From Aequorivita iocasae (GTDB lineage Bacteria > Bacteroidota > Bacteroidia > Flavobacteriales > Flavobacteriaceae): DNA of 64,000 bases. Shown piece after piece: positions 1 through 7,699 of the stretch. How positions within the stretch are numbered: position 1 is the first letter of the stretch; each line of letters begins with the position of its first letter. The translations under genes and the position numbers were made by a program. The stretch lies in NCBI RefSeq assembly GCF_016757735.1, contig NZ_CP068439.1, forward strand, positions 2,630,001 to 2,694,000. Direction: 5' to 3'. The notes beneath the pieces are model-generated. The model did no database searches, had not been told where the DNA came from, and saw only the letters and a list, made by a program, of their open reading frames with translations.

Positions 1-2
1 TA

Positions 3-125
3 CTTGTTTTGCACCCACAAAATTCTGAAGTTGAATTAAACTTAACCTTTTTGCCAAAGGGAATTTACTTAATAACCCTGAGTGCAAATGAAGCTAAAAA
101 GACGATTAATATTATTAAAGAATAA
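3..125 (+). CDS. C-terminal end of a T9SS-secreted protein (partial)
   Basis: Only the last 40 codons are in the window; the frame is open from base 3 to a TAA at 123-125. The peptide ends in a pattern typical of type A T9SS sorting domains: a beta strand, then LPKGIYLITL, then a short hairpin and the lysine-rich end KKTINIIKE. Such domains carry secreted proteins through the type IX outer-membrane translocon and are then cleaved. What the secreted protein does cannot be told from this piece. PorQ and PorX of the same system lie further along the window. Confidence 0.75.
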   Translation, partial: LVLHPQNSEVELNLTFLPKGIYLITLSANEAKKTINIIKE

Positions 126-142
126 TAATTTGAAGTAATGTT

Positions 143-178
143 AAAAAAAAGCTGCCAATAAGTGGCAGCTTTTTTTTT
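143..178. terminator. Bidirectional intrinsic terminator
   Basis: A 7-bp stem, GCTGCCA (151-157) with TGGCAGC (163-169) and a 5-nt loop, is flanked by an A run on the left and a T run on the right. It can therefore stop transcription both from the T9SS client and from the converging ZIP gene. The 100 bases between it and the ZIP stop codon hold nothing else I can see. Confidence 0.85.
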
Positions 179-279
179 AACATTCTGAAAAAAAGTTATT
201 TATACCAATAATCCGGAGTTAAAACATTCAGAAAATTAAATGTGTTCGTATTTTTTCAGCAATAATAGAAAGATTTACT

Positions 280-951
280 TTATAATAAATACGCTATAAG
301 TACTGCCACAACTACAGCTGTCATTTTGGTAAGATTAAATTTGTGATTTTTTGAACTTTCAAAAAGTATCGTGGTTGAAACATGAAGAAAGATACCAATT
401 ACAACTGCAGTTATTTCAGTTTCATATAAATGAACAATATCGTAGTTTTTAGAAATAAAATTTCCCAGGGGGGTCATCAATGCAAAAAAGAATAAAAATA
501 ATAATGTTGTGGACCTACGATAGCCGGCTGTTATGAAAAAGAAAGAAAGAATAATTGCTACCGGAATTTTATGGATGATAATTGCGATCATCAGATTATT
601 TTCTTCCGAAATTGGAAAACCTTCTATAAACGCATGAATACTGAGGCTTATAAATAAGATCCAAGGAAAATGCTTGTTTTCGGAATGTAGATGCACGTGC
701 CCATGTTCTGCCCCTTTGGAGAAGAATTCAAGGAATATTTGCAATAAAATTCCTATCATTATGAAAACACCAATGTTTTTTGATGGTGTTTCAAAAACCT
801 CTGGCAATAATTCAAATACAGTAATTGATAAAAGGAAAGCTCCACTAAAAGCAAGAAAAACTTCCATATTCCTCAATTCTCTTTTCTTAAGAAATAATGC
901 AATTACATAACCAAATGCAACTGAAAGGAAAAGCAATAAATAATTCATCAA
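280..951 (-). CDS. ZIP family divalent metal transporter
   Basis: 223-residue integral membrane protein of the ZIP family, which imports zinc or other divalent metals into the cytoplasm. Visible features are about seven to eight hydrophobic segments, a His-rich loop at residues 83-94 (HGHVHLHSENKH), the HAFIEG motif at 106-111 and HKIP at 127-130; the last two form the metal path in this family. The start is ATG at 951. It overlaps the stop of the upstream methyltransferase gene by 4 bases (ATGA), so the two are probably co-transcribed and translationally coupled. Metal specificity cannot be assigned. Confidence 0.85.
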   Translation of the reverse strand: MMNYLLLFLSVAFGYVIALFLKKRELRNMEVFLAFSGAFLLSITVFELLPEVFETPSKNIGVFIMIGILLQIFLEFFSKGAEHGHVHLHSENKHFPWILFISLSIHAFIEGFPISEENNLMIAIIIHKIPVAIILSFFFITAGYRRSTTLLFLFFFALMTPLGNFISKNYDIVHLYETEITAVVIGIFLHVSTTILFESSKNHKFNLTKMTAVVVAVLIAYLL

Positions 952-1679
952 TTAAAAATTAATATTAGGCGTTCGGAACTCTTTTTGTCAAATTTATTTA
1001 AATGATAATCACCAAATGTATGCTTAAGTTCAATAGCAGCTTCTTCAAAATATTCTTGAAAATCTGTTAAAGTCAATGCCTTTACGCGTTCGGTGAAGAG
1101 ATAATCCTCGCCTTTGTCAGAGAATCTTATTTTTTTTACGATATATCCATCTTCTAAATATTTTTCAATATGAAATAGGATGTCGCCCACTTTTTTCTTT
1201 TCACTGGCAACCAAATTTTTAATTGCCAATTCCACATTCAGAAAATCAATTACACCACAGCCATTGGGGTTTAACTCAGCTTTTATGGACTTAATGGTAC
1301 GTAGATTGTCTACTTCGTTTTCGAAATATCCAAAACTGGTAAAAAGATTAAAAACCGCATCAAATTTTTTCGGATAGGGTAAGCACATATCGTGGACTTC
1401 AAAGTGAAGGCCCGGTTTTTCATATTGTTTTGCGTGCTGAATGCTTTCTCTGGAAAGATCTACGCCCGTAACATCAAAACCTTGCTTATACAGATATTTT
1501 GCATGGCGCCCTTTGCCACAGGCCAAATCCAAGATAGAATCTGCTGGTTTCAAGTTTAAAAATTCGGTAAGCTGGTTCATAAAAAGTGCCGCTTCCCTGT
1601 GGTTTCGGTCTTTGTAAAGTATGTGGTAATAAGGAGTGTTGAACCACGAAGCGTACCAGTTGTCTTTTTCTTTTTGCAT
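948..1679 (-). CDS. Class I SAM-dependent methyltransferase
   Basis: 243 residues with a Rossmann-type SAM-binding core: motif I DLACGKG at about residues 51-57, followed by an acidic strand end (GVDLS) that would hold the ribose of SAM. The middle of the protein has the usual alternating strand/helix pattern. The substrate is unknown; small-molecule or protein methylation are both possible. It is first in a two-gene unit with the ZIP transporter. Divergent from the THUMP methyltransferase, with 58 bases between the two start codons. Confidence 0.8.
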   Translation of the reverse strand: MQKEKDNWYASWFNTPYYHILYKDRNHREAALFMNQLTEFLNLKPADSILDLACGKGRHAKYLYKQGFDVTGVDLSRESIQHAKQYEKPGLHFEVHDMCLPYPKKFDAVFNLFTSFGYFENEVDNLRTIKSIKAELNPNGCGVIDFLNVELAIKNLVASEKKKVGDILFHIEKYLEDGYIVKKIRFSDKGEDYLFTERVKALTLTDFQEYFEEAAIELKHTFGDYHLNKFDKKSSERLILIFN

Positions 1680-1708
1680 AGTTATCGTTTCGCCCTGCTA
1701 AAATACTG

Positions 1709-1716
1709 TATTTTTG
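1709..1716 (+). promoter_or_regulatory. -7 element of the THUMP methyltransferase gene
   Basis: TATTTTTG is an exact match to the Bacteroidota TAnnTTTG -7 consensus. The expected transcription start is near 1722, about 16 bases before the ATG at 1738. This favours that ATG over the TTG at 1714, which lies inside the promoter. Confidence 0.6.
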
Positions 1717-1737
1717 CAGGAAATCTGTTTAATTATT

Positions 1738-2895
1738 ATGACAAAGAATTTTAAAATGGTTGCCAAGACCCTTTTTGGGATGGAAGAACTGCTGGCACAG
1801 GAACTTCGCCAATTGGGCGCTTCTTCTATTGAGATTGGTACGCGAAACGTTTCCTTTGAAGGCGATACTGGATTTATGTACAAAGCAAATCTTTGCTGCC
1901 GCACGGCCATTAAAATATTGAAACCGATTACAGCCTTCAATATTTTTACTGAGGAAGATCTATATAAAAAGATTTATGAGATGCCGTGGGAAAACTTTAT
2001 GGACGTGAAAGGTACTCTTGCCGTAAACGCAACTGTTTTTTCCGATGTTTTCACACATTCGCAATACATTGCCCTTAAAACGAAAGATGCTATTGTAGAC
2101 AGATTTAGAGATAGGGAAGGGGTACGGCCTGATGTAGATTTAGACCACCCTACGCTTCGTATAAATATTCATATTGACAGAAATATTTGTACCGTTTCCT
2201 TAGACAGTTCGGGGGAATCACTACATAAACGTGGTTATAAAGTTGAAAGTACATTGGCACCCATAAATGAGGTGCTGGCAGCAGGTGTGCTTATGCTTTC
2301 GGGCTGGCAAGGGCAGTGCGATTTTCTGGATCCCATGTGTGGGGGAGGAACAATCCTTACGGAAGCGGCAATGATAGCTTGCAACATTCCCCCAAACTTA
2401 AACCGTGAAGAATTCGGTTTTGAGACTTGGCCAGATTTTGATGTAGATCTTTACGAAAAGATTGAAGAAGCCGCATTAAAAAAGGTTCGGGATTTTCCGC
2501 ATAAAATTTATGGATTTGACACAGATCCAGTGGCTATAAAAAAGGCAAAGGAAAACATAAAAAGCGCAAACCTTCAGGATTTTATTGATGTAAAGCAACA
2601 GGATTTCTTTGAAAGTGAAAAGGAAAATGATAAACCGCTTTATATCGTTTTCAATCCACCGTATGATGAGCGTATTTCCGTGAAGGATGTGGAAACATTT
2701 TACAGTTCTATTGGTAACACTTTAAAACGTGGTTATCCTGGTACACAGGCTTGGATGATTACTTCAAATATGGAGGCTTTGAAATTTGTGGGGCTTCGAC
2801 CTTCAAAAAAGATAAAGCTTTTTAATGGAAAGTTAGAATCTAAACTTGTACGTTATGAAATGTATGAGGGCAGTAGGAAGGCAAGTAAACAGTGA
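1738..2895 (+). CDS. THUMP-domain class I RNA methyltransferase (RlmL/RlmK-like)
   Basis: 385 residues. An N-terminal ferredoxin-like/THUMP RNA-binding part (about 1-155) is followed by a Rossmann methyltransferase with SAM motif DPMCGGGT from residue 198 and the catalytic NPPY motif from residue 306. NPPY marks N6-adenine or N2-guanine methylation; relatives such as E. coli RlmL modify 23S rRNA guanines. The start is placed at ATG 1738 because an upstream TTG lies in the promoter and because family members begin close to this point. Target nucleotide is inferred from the family only. Confidence 0.85.
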   Translation: MTKNFKMVAKTLFGMEELLAQELRQLGASSIEIGTRNVSFEGDTGFMYKANLCCRTAIKILKPITAFNIFTEEDLYKKIYEMPWENFMDVKGTLAVNATVFSDVFTHSQYIALKTKDAIVDRFRDREGVRPDVDLDHPTLRINIHIDRNICTVSLDSSGESLHKRGYKVESTLAPINEVLAAGVLMLSGWQGQCDFLDPMCGGGTILTEAAMIACNIPPNLNREEFGFETWPDFDVDLYEKIEEAALKKVRDFPHKIYGFDTDPVAIKKAKENIKSANLQDFIDVKQQDFFESEKENDKPLYIVFNPPYDERISVKDVETFYSSIGNTLKRGYPGTQAWMITSNMEALKFVGLRPSKKIKLFNGKLESKLVRYEMYEGSRKASKQ

Positions 2896-2939
2896 GCATT
2901 TGACAATTAGCAGTGATAAAAACTATTAATAGGTTTCTG

Positions 2940-3674
2940 CTATTCTGATTTTTCTTGGGAAACCTCTTTCTTTTTGAAGATAGGAATTAAATATGAAACT
3001 GAATATACATAACCTACCCCAAACTCACTATAATCATACGTTCTGTTGAAACCGGGAATATATAGGTTAGCAAAATTATCTGGTTCGGTTTCTGAGATTT
3101 TTCTTTTTAGTTGAACATTTATGGACAGGTAAAGATTGTTTACTATTTCAGTTTTAATTCCCAAAATAAATTCAGCCCAATGCGCGTTCAAACCACTGAA
3201 TTCCTGGGGGTCATTAATAGTTTCCGCAGGAAAGGCGGGATTATCCGTATAGATTCTATAACTCAGTAATTCTTGTTTAAAGGTTGAGAAACCGTACCGT
3301 AAACCAAGTGTGATTGCATTTTCCATTCCCAACCAATTTTCATATGCATTGTAATCAAAACCTATTTTGGCGTAGCTTCCATTGGTTTTTGACGAAACGT
3401 AAGGCTCTACCCAATCTTTCGATTCGTTCCCCAATTCCACAGCGGCATAAAACTTTTTGGTCACCCTGAAATCGCCCATCACTTCAAAACCGGAATAGCC
3501 GTCTTCAATTAAAGTTCGCAACGGTTTTGCAAGATCTGCACCCACACGAATGCCATACTTTTCAATTTTCGGAACCGTGTCAGTTGCATTTTCTTTATTG
3601 TTTTGCGCCACGCTTGCGTGCGTACCGCAAAAAATACTAATGCAGCACAGTAATATGGGCGCTATTTTCATCAT
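2940..3674 (-). CDS. DUF6048-type outer membrane protein
   Basis: 244 residues with a cleavable signal peptide (MMKIAPILLCCISIFCG, cleavage after about HASVAQ) and a strand-rich body. Strands such as KFYAAVELGN and YAKIGFDYN suggest an outer-membrane beta-barrel. It resembles the DUF6048 family of flavobacteria, whose function is unknown. Its start overlaps the end of the DUF6452-like lipoprotein gene by 38 bases, which indicates translational coupling; both lie downstream of rlmD. The family name is from memory; the envelope location is read from the sequence. Confidence 0.65.
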   Translation of the reverse strand: MMKIAPILLCCISIFCGTHASVAQNNKENATDTVPKIEKYGIRVGADLAKPLRTLIEDGYSGFEVMGDFRVTKKFYAAVELGNESKDWVEPYVSSKTNGSYAKIGFDYNAYENWLGMENAITLGLRYGFSTFKQELLSYRIYTDNPAFPAETINDPQEFSGLNAHWAEFILGIKTEIVNNLYLSINVQLKRKISETEPDNFANLYIPGFNRTYDYSEFGVGYVYSVSYLIPIFKKKEVSQEKSE

Positions 3675-4134
3675 TAACGGTATCTCTTAGTAGTATAATT
3701 TCCTGAATCCAATTCTCGGCTCCTTCTTCTTCTAAATTTTTATCCAAATTAAAATATTCACTTTTGTAACCACAGGCGCGGGTAACATATAAATTGCGGC
3801 GTTGGTAAACGAACCTTACTTTATCAAAATTCTTAATGGTATCGCTTCCTGAAACAATGCTTCTTTTAAAAAGATAGTTAGTGGTGTCGGAATTTGTGTT
3901 CAGGGGGATTGCTATAGAATCTGTGTTTGCAAGCTTTACAACCTCAACAGAGTCAATATTATTTGTAATTACCGATAGCAAATTAACTTTCTTTGCATTG
4001 GCAGGATTTGTTATATCTTTAAAATTGATGATTAAATTTGGCGTAGTTGCGGTATCTGGTGGGCAAATATCATCTTTTGTACAGCCTTTAAAGGTGAAGA
4101 TTATAAGTATGGATGCAATTATTTTTTTGATCAT
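3637..4134 (-). CDS. DUF6452-type lipoprotein
   Basis: 165 residues beginning with a lipoprotein signal ending in TFKGC, so the mature protein is lipid-anchored at Cys17. The rest is predicted soluble and beta-rich (repeated short strands such as NLIINFKDI and KVRFVYQRRNLYV). It matches the pattern of DUF6452, which I recall as the usual partner of DUF6048 downstream of rlmD in Flavobacteriaceae. Only 2 bases separate it from the rlmD stop codon. Together with the DUF6048 protein it may form an envelope pair; no function is known. Confidence 0.65.
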   Translation of the reverse strand: MIKKIIASILIIFTFKGCTKDDICPPDTATTPNLIINFKDITNPANAKKVNLLSVITNNIDSVEVVKLANTDSIAIPLNTNSDTTNYLFKRSIVSGSDTIKNFDKVRFVYQRRNLYVTRACGYKSEYFNLDKNLEEEGAENWIQEIILLRDTVNDENSAHITVLH

Positions 4135-4136
4135 GT

Positions 4137-5552
4137 TTATGATTCTCGTTTTTTCAAAAGTACAACATTTTCTACGTGATGGGTCTGTGGAAACATATCT
4201 ACAGGCTGTACTTTCAAAACCTTATAATTTGAATCCAAAAGCGCCAAATCACGCGCTTGGGTTGCGCTATTGCAACTTACGTAAACAATTTTAGGAGCGC
4301 CCAAGTTCAGTAATTGCGAAACCACATCAGCATGCATCCCGTCGCGGGGCGGATCGGTGATAACAACATCCGGTTTCCCGTGGGTATTGATAAATTCCTC
4401 ATTAAAAACTTTTTTCATGTCGCCCACGTAGAATTCAACGTTTTGAATATTGTTTAATTGCGCGTTTTCTTTGGCAGCTTCAATAGCATCGGGGACTGCC
4501 TCAACACCAATCACCTTTTTGGCTTTTTTGGCGACGAATTGAGCAATTGTTCCCGTTCCCGTATAAAGATCGTAAACCAGTTCCTTACCACTTAACTCGG
4601 CAAAATTACGGGTTATTTTATAAAGCTCGTAGGCTTGTTCGCTGTTCGTTTGGTAAAAGGATTTGGCGTTTATTTTAAATTTCAAACCTTCCATTTCCTC
4701 AAAAATATGGTCTCTTCCGGAGAAAAGTTTAATATCTTGATCATATAGCGTATCATTCCCTTTTGAATTGATTACATATAACAGGGAAGTAATCTGTGGA
4801 AATTCTTTTGCAACAGCGCTTAAAAGTAAATTTCTGTTTTCTTCATCTTCGTGAAAGAACTGGACCAAAACCATTATTTCGCCCGTCGAAGAAGTACGTA
4901 TCATCAGTGTTCTTAAAAAACCTTCCTGATTTCGAGTGTTAAAAAAAGAAAGATTTAATTTTTCGGCTTTGGCTTTTATAAAATCGCGGATGGCGTTACT
5001 TGGATCGGCTTGGAGATAACAGATATCGAGATCCAGAATCTTATCCCACATTCCAGGAATATGAAATCCCAAAGCATTTCGGTTTTCAATAACTTTATCG
5101 CTTTTAATCTGTTCCAAAGTCAGCCATTTGTTATCGCTAAAGGAAAACTCCATCTTGTTGCGATAGAAATATTGATTTTCGGAACCCAGAATAGGTTTAA
5201 TTTCCGGTAATTCTACTTTGCCGATACGCTTTAAATTTTGTTCAATTTCTTTTTGCTTAAAAAAAAGTTGGTGCTCATAGCCCATATTTTGCCATTTGCA
5301 ACCCCCGCAGGTTCCGAAATGTGGACAAACAGGCTCGACTCTTTTCTCGGAATATTTTGTAATCGTAATTGCAGAGCCTTCATAATATGCTTTTCGCTTT
5401 TTATGGGTCTGTACAATAACGGTATCGCCGGGTACAGCGTTGTCAATAAAAACTACTTTTCCATCCGGGGCCTTTGCCACGGCTTTTCCTTTTGCTCCCG
5501 CATCAATTACCTCAATATTTTCAAAAAGTACTCTGTTGTTTCGTCTTCCCAT
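4137..5552 (-). CDS. rlmD: 23S rRNA (uracil-1939 C5)-methyltransferase RlmD
   Basis: 471 residues. A TRAM RNA-binding domain (about 8-65) precedes an iron-sulphur cluster region with Cys76, Cys82, Cys85 and probably Cys178, then a SAM-binding core (DLYTGTGT), DPPRDGMH and the nucleophile loop with Cys427 (YVSCNSATQ). This is the full RumA/RlmD architecture, which makes m5U in 23S rRNA using SAM. Some Bacteroidota paralogues modify other uridines, so the exact site is inferred. First gene of an operon with two envelope proteins of unknown function. Confidence 0.9.
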   Translation of the reverse strand: MGRRNNRVLFENIEVIDAGAKGKAVAKAPDGKVVFIDNAVPGDTVIVQTHKKRKAYYEGSAITITKYSEKRVEPVCPHFGTCGGCKWQNMGYEHQLFFKQKEIEQNLKRIGKVELPEIKPILGSENQYFYRNKMEFSFSDNKWLTLEQIKSDKVIENRNALGFHIPGMWDKILDLDICYLQADPSNAIRDFIKAKAEKLNLSFFNTRNQEGFLRTLMIRTSSTGEIMVLVQFFHEDEENRNLLLSAVAKEFPQITSLLYVINSKGNDTLYDQDIKLFSGRDHIFEEMEGLKFKINAKSFYQTNSEQAYELYKITRNFAELSGKELVYDLYTGTGTIAQFVAKKAKKVIGVEAVPDAIEAAKENAQLNNIQNVEFYVGDMKKVFNEEFINTHGKPDVVITDPPRDGMHADVVSQLLNLGAPKIVYVSCNSATQARDLALLDSNYKVLKVQPVDMFPQTHHVENVVLLKKRES

Positions 5553-5588
5553 AGGCGCAAAAATAGTATAAATGGAACTTTTAAAACC

Positions 5589-5604
5589 TTTTGAAGCTTC
5601 AAAA
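5589..5604. promoter_or_regulatory. 16-bp perfect palindrome between rlmD and rocD
   Basis: TTTTGAAGCTTCAAAA is a perfect palindrome located 37 bases upstream of the rlmD start and 95 bases upstream of rocD. Its place between divergent genes suggests an operator, but no regulator can be named. Confidence 0.35.
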
Positions 5605-5621
5605 AATGTGGGATTATTTTA

Positions 5622-5642
5622 GTAATTTGCACCCCTAGGGTG
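5622..5642 (+). promoter_or_regulatory. Probable rocD promoter with overlapping dyad
   Basis: TAATTTG (5623-5629) is a one-base-short version of the TAnnTTTG -7 element. It is followed directly by the dyad CACCC-CTA-GGGTG (5630-5642), which would cover the transcription start. The dyad could be an operator or a 5' stem in the leader. Confidence 0.4.
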
Positions 5643-5698
5643 ATTTCTCTCCATTAAGTAGGAATCAAAACTTTTTTACTTCAAATTTTTACAATTTT

Positions 5699-6940
5699 AT
5701 GTCAGTCTTAGAGCAAACAGCTTCACAAAAAGCTATCGATTTAGAAAACAAATACGGAGCCCATAACTATCACCCATTGCCAGTAGTCTTGAGCAGGGGA
5801 GAGGGTGTGTATGTTTGGGATGTGGAAGGTAAGAAATACTACGATTTTCTTTCGGCCTATTCTGCGGTTAACCAAGGACATTGCCACCCAAAAATTGTGG
5901 GTGCAATGACTGAACAGGCAAAAAAGTTGACGCTTACTTCACGTGCATTTTATAATGATATGCTTGGAAAGTATGAAAAATTTGCCTGTGAGTTTTTTAA
6001 TTTCGATAAGTTACTTCCAATGAATACGGGTGCCGAAGCAGTGGAAACTGCCTTGAAAATATGTAGAAAATGGGCTTATGAAAAAAAAGGCATTGATGAA
6101 AATGAAGCAGAAATAGTAGTTTGCGAAAATAATTTTCACGGAAGGACTACCACCATTATTTCTTTTAGTAACGATCCTGTGGCACGTAAAAATTTTGGGC
6201 CCTATACCAAAGGTTTCATAAAAATAGAATACGACAATCTTGAGCAACTTGAGAAGCATTTGGAAAGCAATAAAAATATCGCAGGTTTCCTTGTAGAGCC
6301 CATTCAGGGGGAGGCTGGAGTTTACGTACCTTCGGAAGGCTATTTAAGCAAAGCAAAGGCCTTGTGCGAAAAACATAATGTGCTTTTTATTGCCGATGAA
6401 GTACAGACAGGTATTGCCCGTACCGGTAAATTACTTGCTGTTGACCACGAAAACGTTAAGCCCAATCTCTTAATTTTGGGTAAAGCCTTGAGTGGCGGCG
6501 CTTATCCGGTTTCTGCGGTTCTTGCCAATGATGATGTGATGAATGTAATAAAACCTGGAAATCACGGTTCCACTTTTGGTGGAAACCCTGTGGCGGCTGC
6601 CGTTGCAATAGCTGCACTAAGTGTAGTTAAAGATGAAAAACTTGCCGAAAATGCTGAAAATCTTGGACAGATATTCCGAAACGAACTGAATATGTATATT
6701 GAAAAAAGCAATATTGCAAAATTGGTTCGTGGAAAAGGCTTGCTGAACGCTATTTTAATAAATGATTCTGAAGACAGCGATACTGCCTGGAATATTTGTT
6801 TAAAGCTGCGTGACAATGGTTTGCTTGCAAAACCTACCCACGGTAACATCATTCGTTTTGCACCTCCTTTAGTAATGAACGAGACACAGTTGCGGGAATG
6901 TGTTTCTATCATAATTGAAACGTTAAAGACCTTTGAGTAA
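5699..6940 (+). CDS. rocD: Ornithine--oxo-acid aminotransferase
   Basis: 413 residues, class III PLP-dependent aminotransferase. It moves the delta-amino group of ornithine to 2-oxoglutarate, giving glutamate semialdehyde, which links arginine/ornithine breakdown to proline and glutamate. The PLP-binding Lys262 lies in [10 protein letters not shown], preceded by the acid DEVQTG that contacts the PLP ring nitrogen. N-terminal [13 protein letters not shown] is characteristic of OAT rather than acetylornithine aminotransferase. Single-gene unit with its own promoter and terminator. The proline dehydrogenase at 46810 acts in the connected pathway. Confidence 0.92.
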   Translation: MSVLEQTASQKAIDLENKYGAHNYHPLPVVLSRGEGVYVWDVEGKKYYDFLSAYSAVNQGHCHPKIVGAMTEQAKKLTLTSRAFYNDMLGKYEKFACEFFNFDKLLPMNTGAEAVETALKICRKWAYEKKGIDENEAEIVVCENNFHGRTTTIISFSNDPVARKNFGPYTKGFIKIEYDNLEQLEKHLESNKNIAGFLVEPIQGEAGVYVPSEGYLSKAKALCEKHNVLFIADEVQTGIARTGKLLAVDHENVKPNLLILGKALSGGAYPVSAVLANDDVMNVIKPGNHGSTFGGNPVAAAVAIAALSVVKDEKLAENAENLGQIFRNELNMYIEKSNIAKLVRGKGLLNAILINDSEDSDTAWNICLKLRDNGLLAKPTHGNIIRFAPPLVMNETQLRECVSIIIETLKTFE

Positions 6941-6964
6941 CTTTTTGCTAAGAAAATTTTAAAT

Positions 6965-6992
6965 AAAAAAGCGGCCCAAAGGCCGCTTTTTT
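6965..6992. terminator. Bidirectional terminator after rocD
   Basis: GCGGCC (6971-6976) pairs with GGCCGC (6981-6986) around a CAAA loop, with A and T tracts on either side. It serves rocD and the converging CCC-motif gene. Confidence 0.9.
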
Positions 6993-7005
6993 ATTGTGTT
7001 GATGG

Positions 7006-7326
7006 CTACATACCGTATTCTTTCATAAGCTCTTCATTCATATTCATAATACCTTCCATTCCCAAAGTGGAAAAGAGGTAGATTACATATACCAAATAAA
7101 TTGCACTGAGAATAATTCCAATAATGGAAAGTATTTTTCCAGTTTTAACATTTTGATAGCCTGTATAAATTTCTGGATTGGCCATATAGACTTTAGTGGC
7201 TTTGCCGGCCATTACAATAGCAACAATTCCAAAAATAAGACCTAGTCCATAACAACAACAGGTTACAATAGAAATAATTCCAAAGACGAGAATTAAGGTT
7301 GCGTTGGGTAGTTTTTGTTGTTCCAT
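7006..7326 (-). CDS. CCC-motif small membrane protein
   Basis: 106 residues from the ATG at 7326 (MEQQKLPNATLIL). I prefer this start to an in-frame ATG at 7386 because the 20 extra residues are not protein-like and the remaining start gives a clean cytoplasmic N-terminus. There are two hydrophobic segments with the striking triplet CCC followed by YGLG in the first, and a second membrane helix near residues 66-89. Proteins of this type are common in Flavobacteriaceae, often beside a DUF2752 gene as here. Function unknown. Confidence 0.7.
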   Translation of the reverse strand: MEQQKLPNATLILVFGIISIVTCCCYGLGLIFGIVAIVMAGKATKVYMANPEIYTGYQNVKTGKILSIIGIILSAIYLVYVIYLFSTLGMEGIMNMNEELMKEYGM

Positions 7327-7390
7327 GTTTTCCAATAATTTAGATGTGAATTTAAATGTAGCAAAAAAATTAAAACTGTTTTTCAATAAG

Positions 7391-7687
7391 TTACATAAAA
7401 TGGCTCATTTTGATGAAATAACTTATTATCATCACAAGGGCATTCAGAAGTATAAGTCCAATTTTTAAATGATAATCAAATTTAAATTTCACAAAAAAAT
7501 TAAACAAAATTACAGCCAGCAGCAGAAAAATAGTATAAATGGCTGGATATATTTTAAAGGCCGCCTCAAACTGACCGGAAAAAAGAAGGGCTGTCGCACG
7601 TTGCATGCCACAGCCCAAACATTCTATACCGAAGATTTTCTTGTTTATACAAGGAATCATATAATCTTCTATGCCCTTTAGGAACAT
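7391..7687 (-). CDS. DUF2752 family small membrane protein
   Basis: 98 residues. It carries the DUF2752 signature, here CLGCGMQRA near residues 23-31, followed by a long hydrophobic stretch with two membrane helices. ATG at 7687 and at 7660 are both possible; the second would start at MIPCINKK. It lies upstream of the CCC-motif gene on the same strand, so they are likely expressed together. The biochemical role of DUF2752 is unknown; the paired cysteines suggest metal or redox chemistry, which is inference. Confidence 0.7.
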   Translation of the reverse strand: MFLKGIEDYMIPCINKKIFGIECLGCGMQRATALLFSGQFEAAFKIYPAIYTIFLLLAVILFNFFVKFKFDYHLKIGLILLNALVMIISYFIKMSHFM

Positions 7688-7699
7688 ACAGATTATGAT

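Noticed and set aside
674-910. 78-codon plus-strand ORF inside the ZIP gene
   Set aside because: Antisense shadow of the transporter; Cys/Pro/Ser-rich nonsense sequence.
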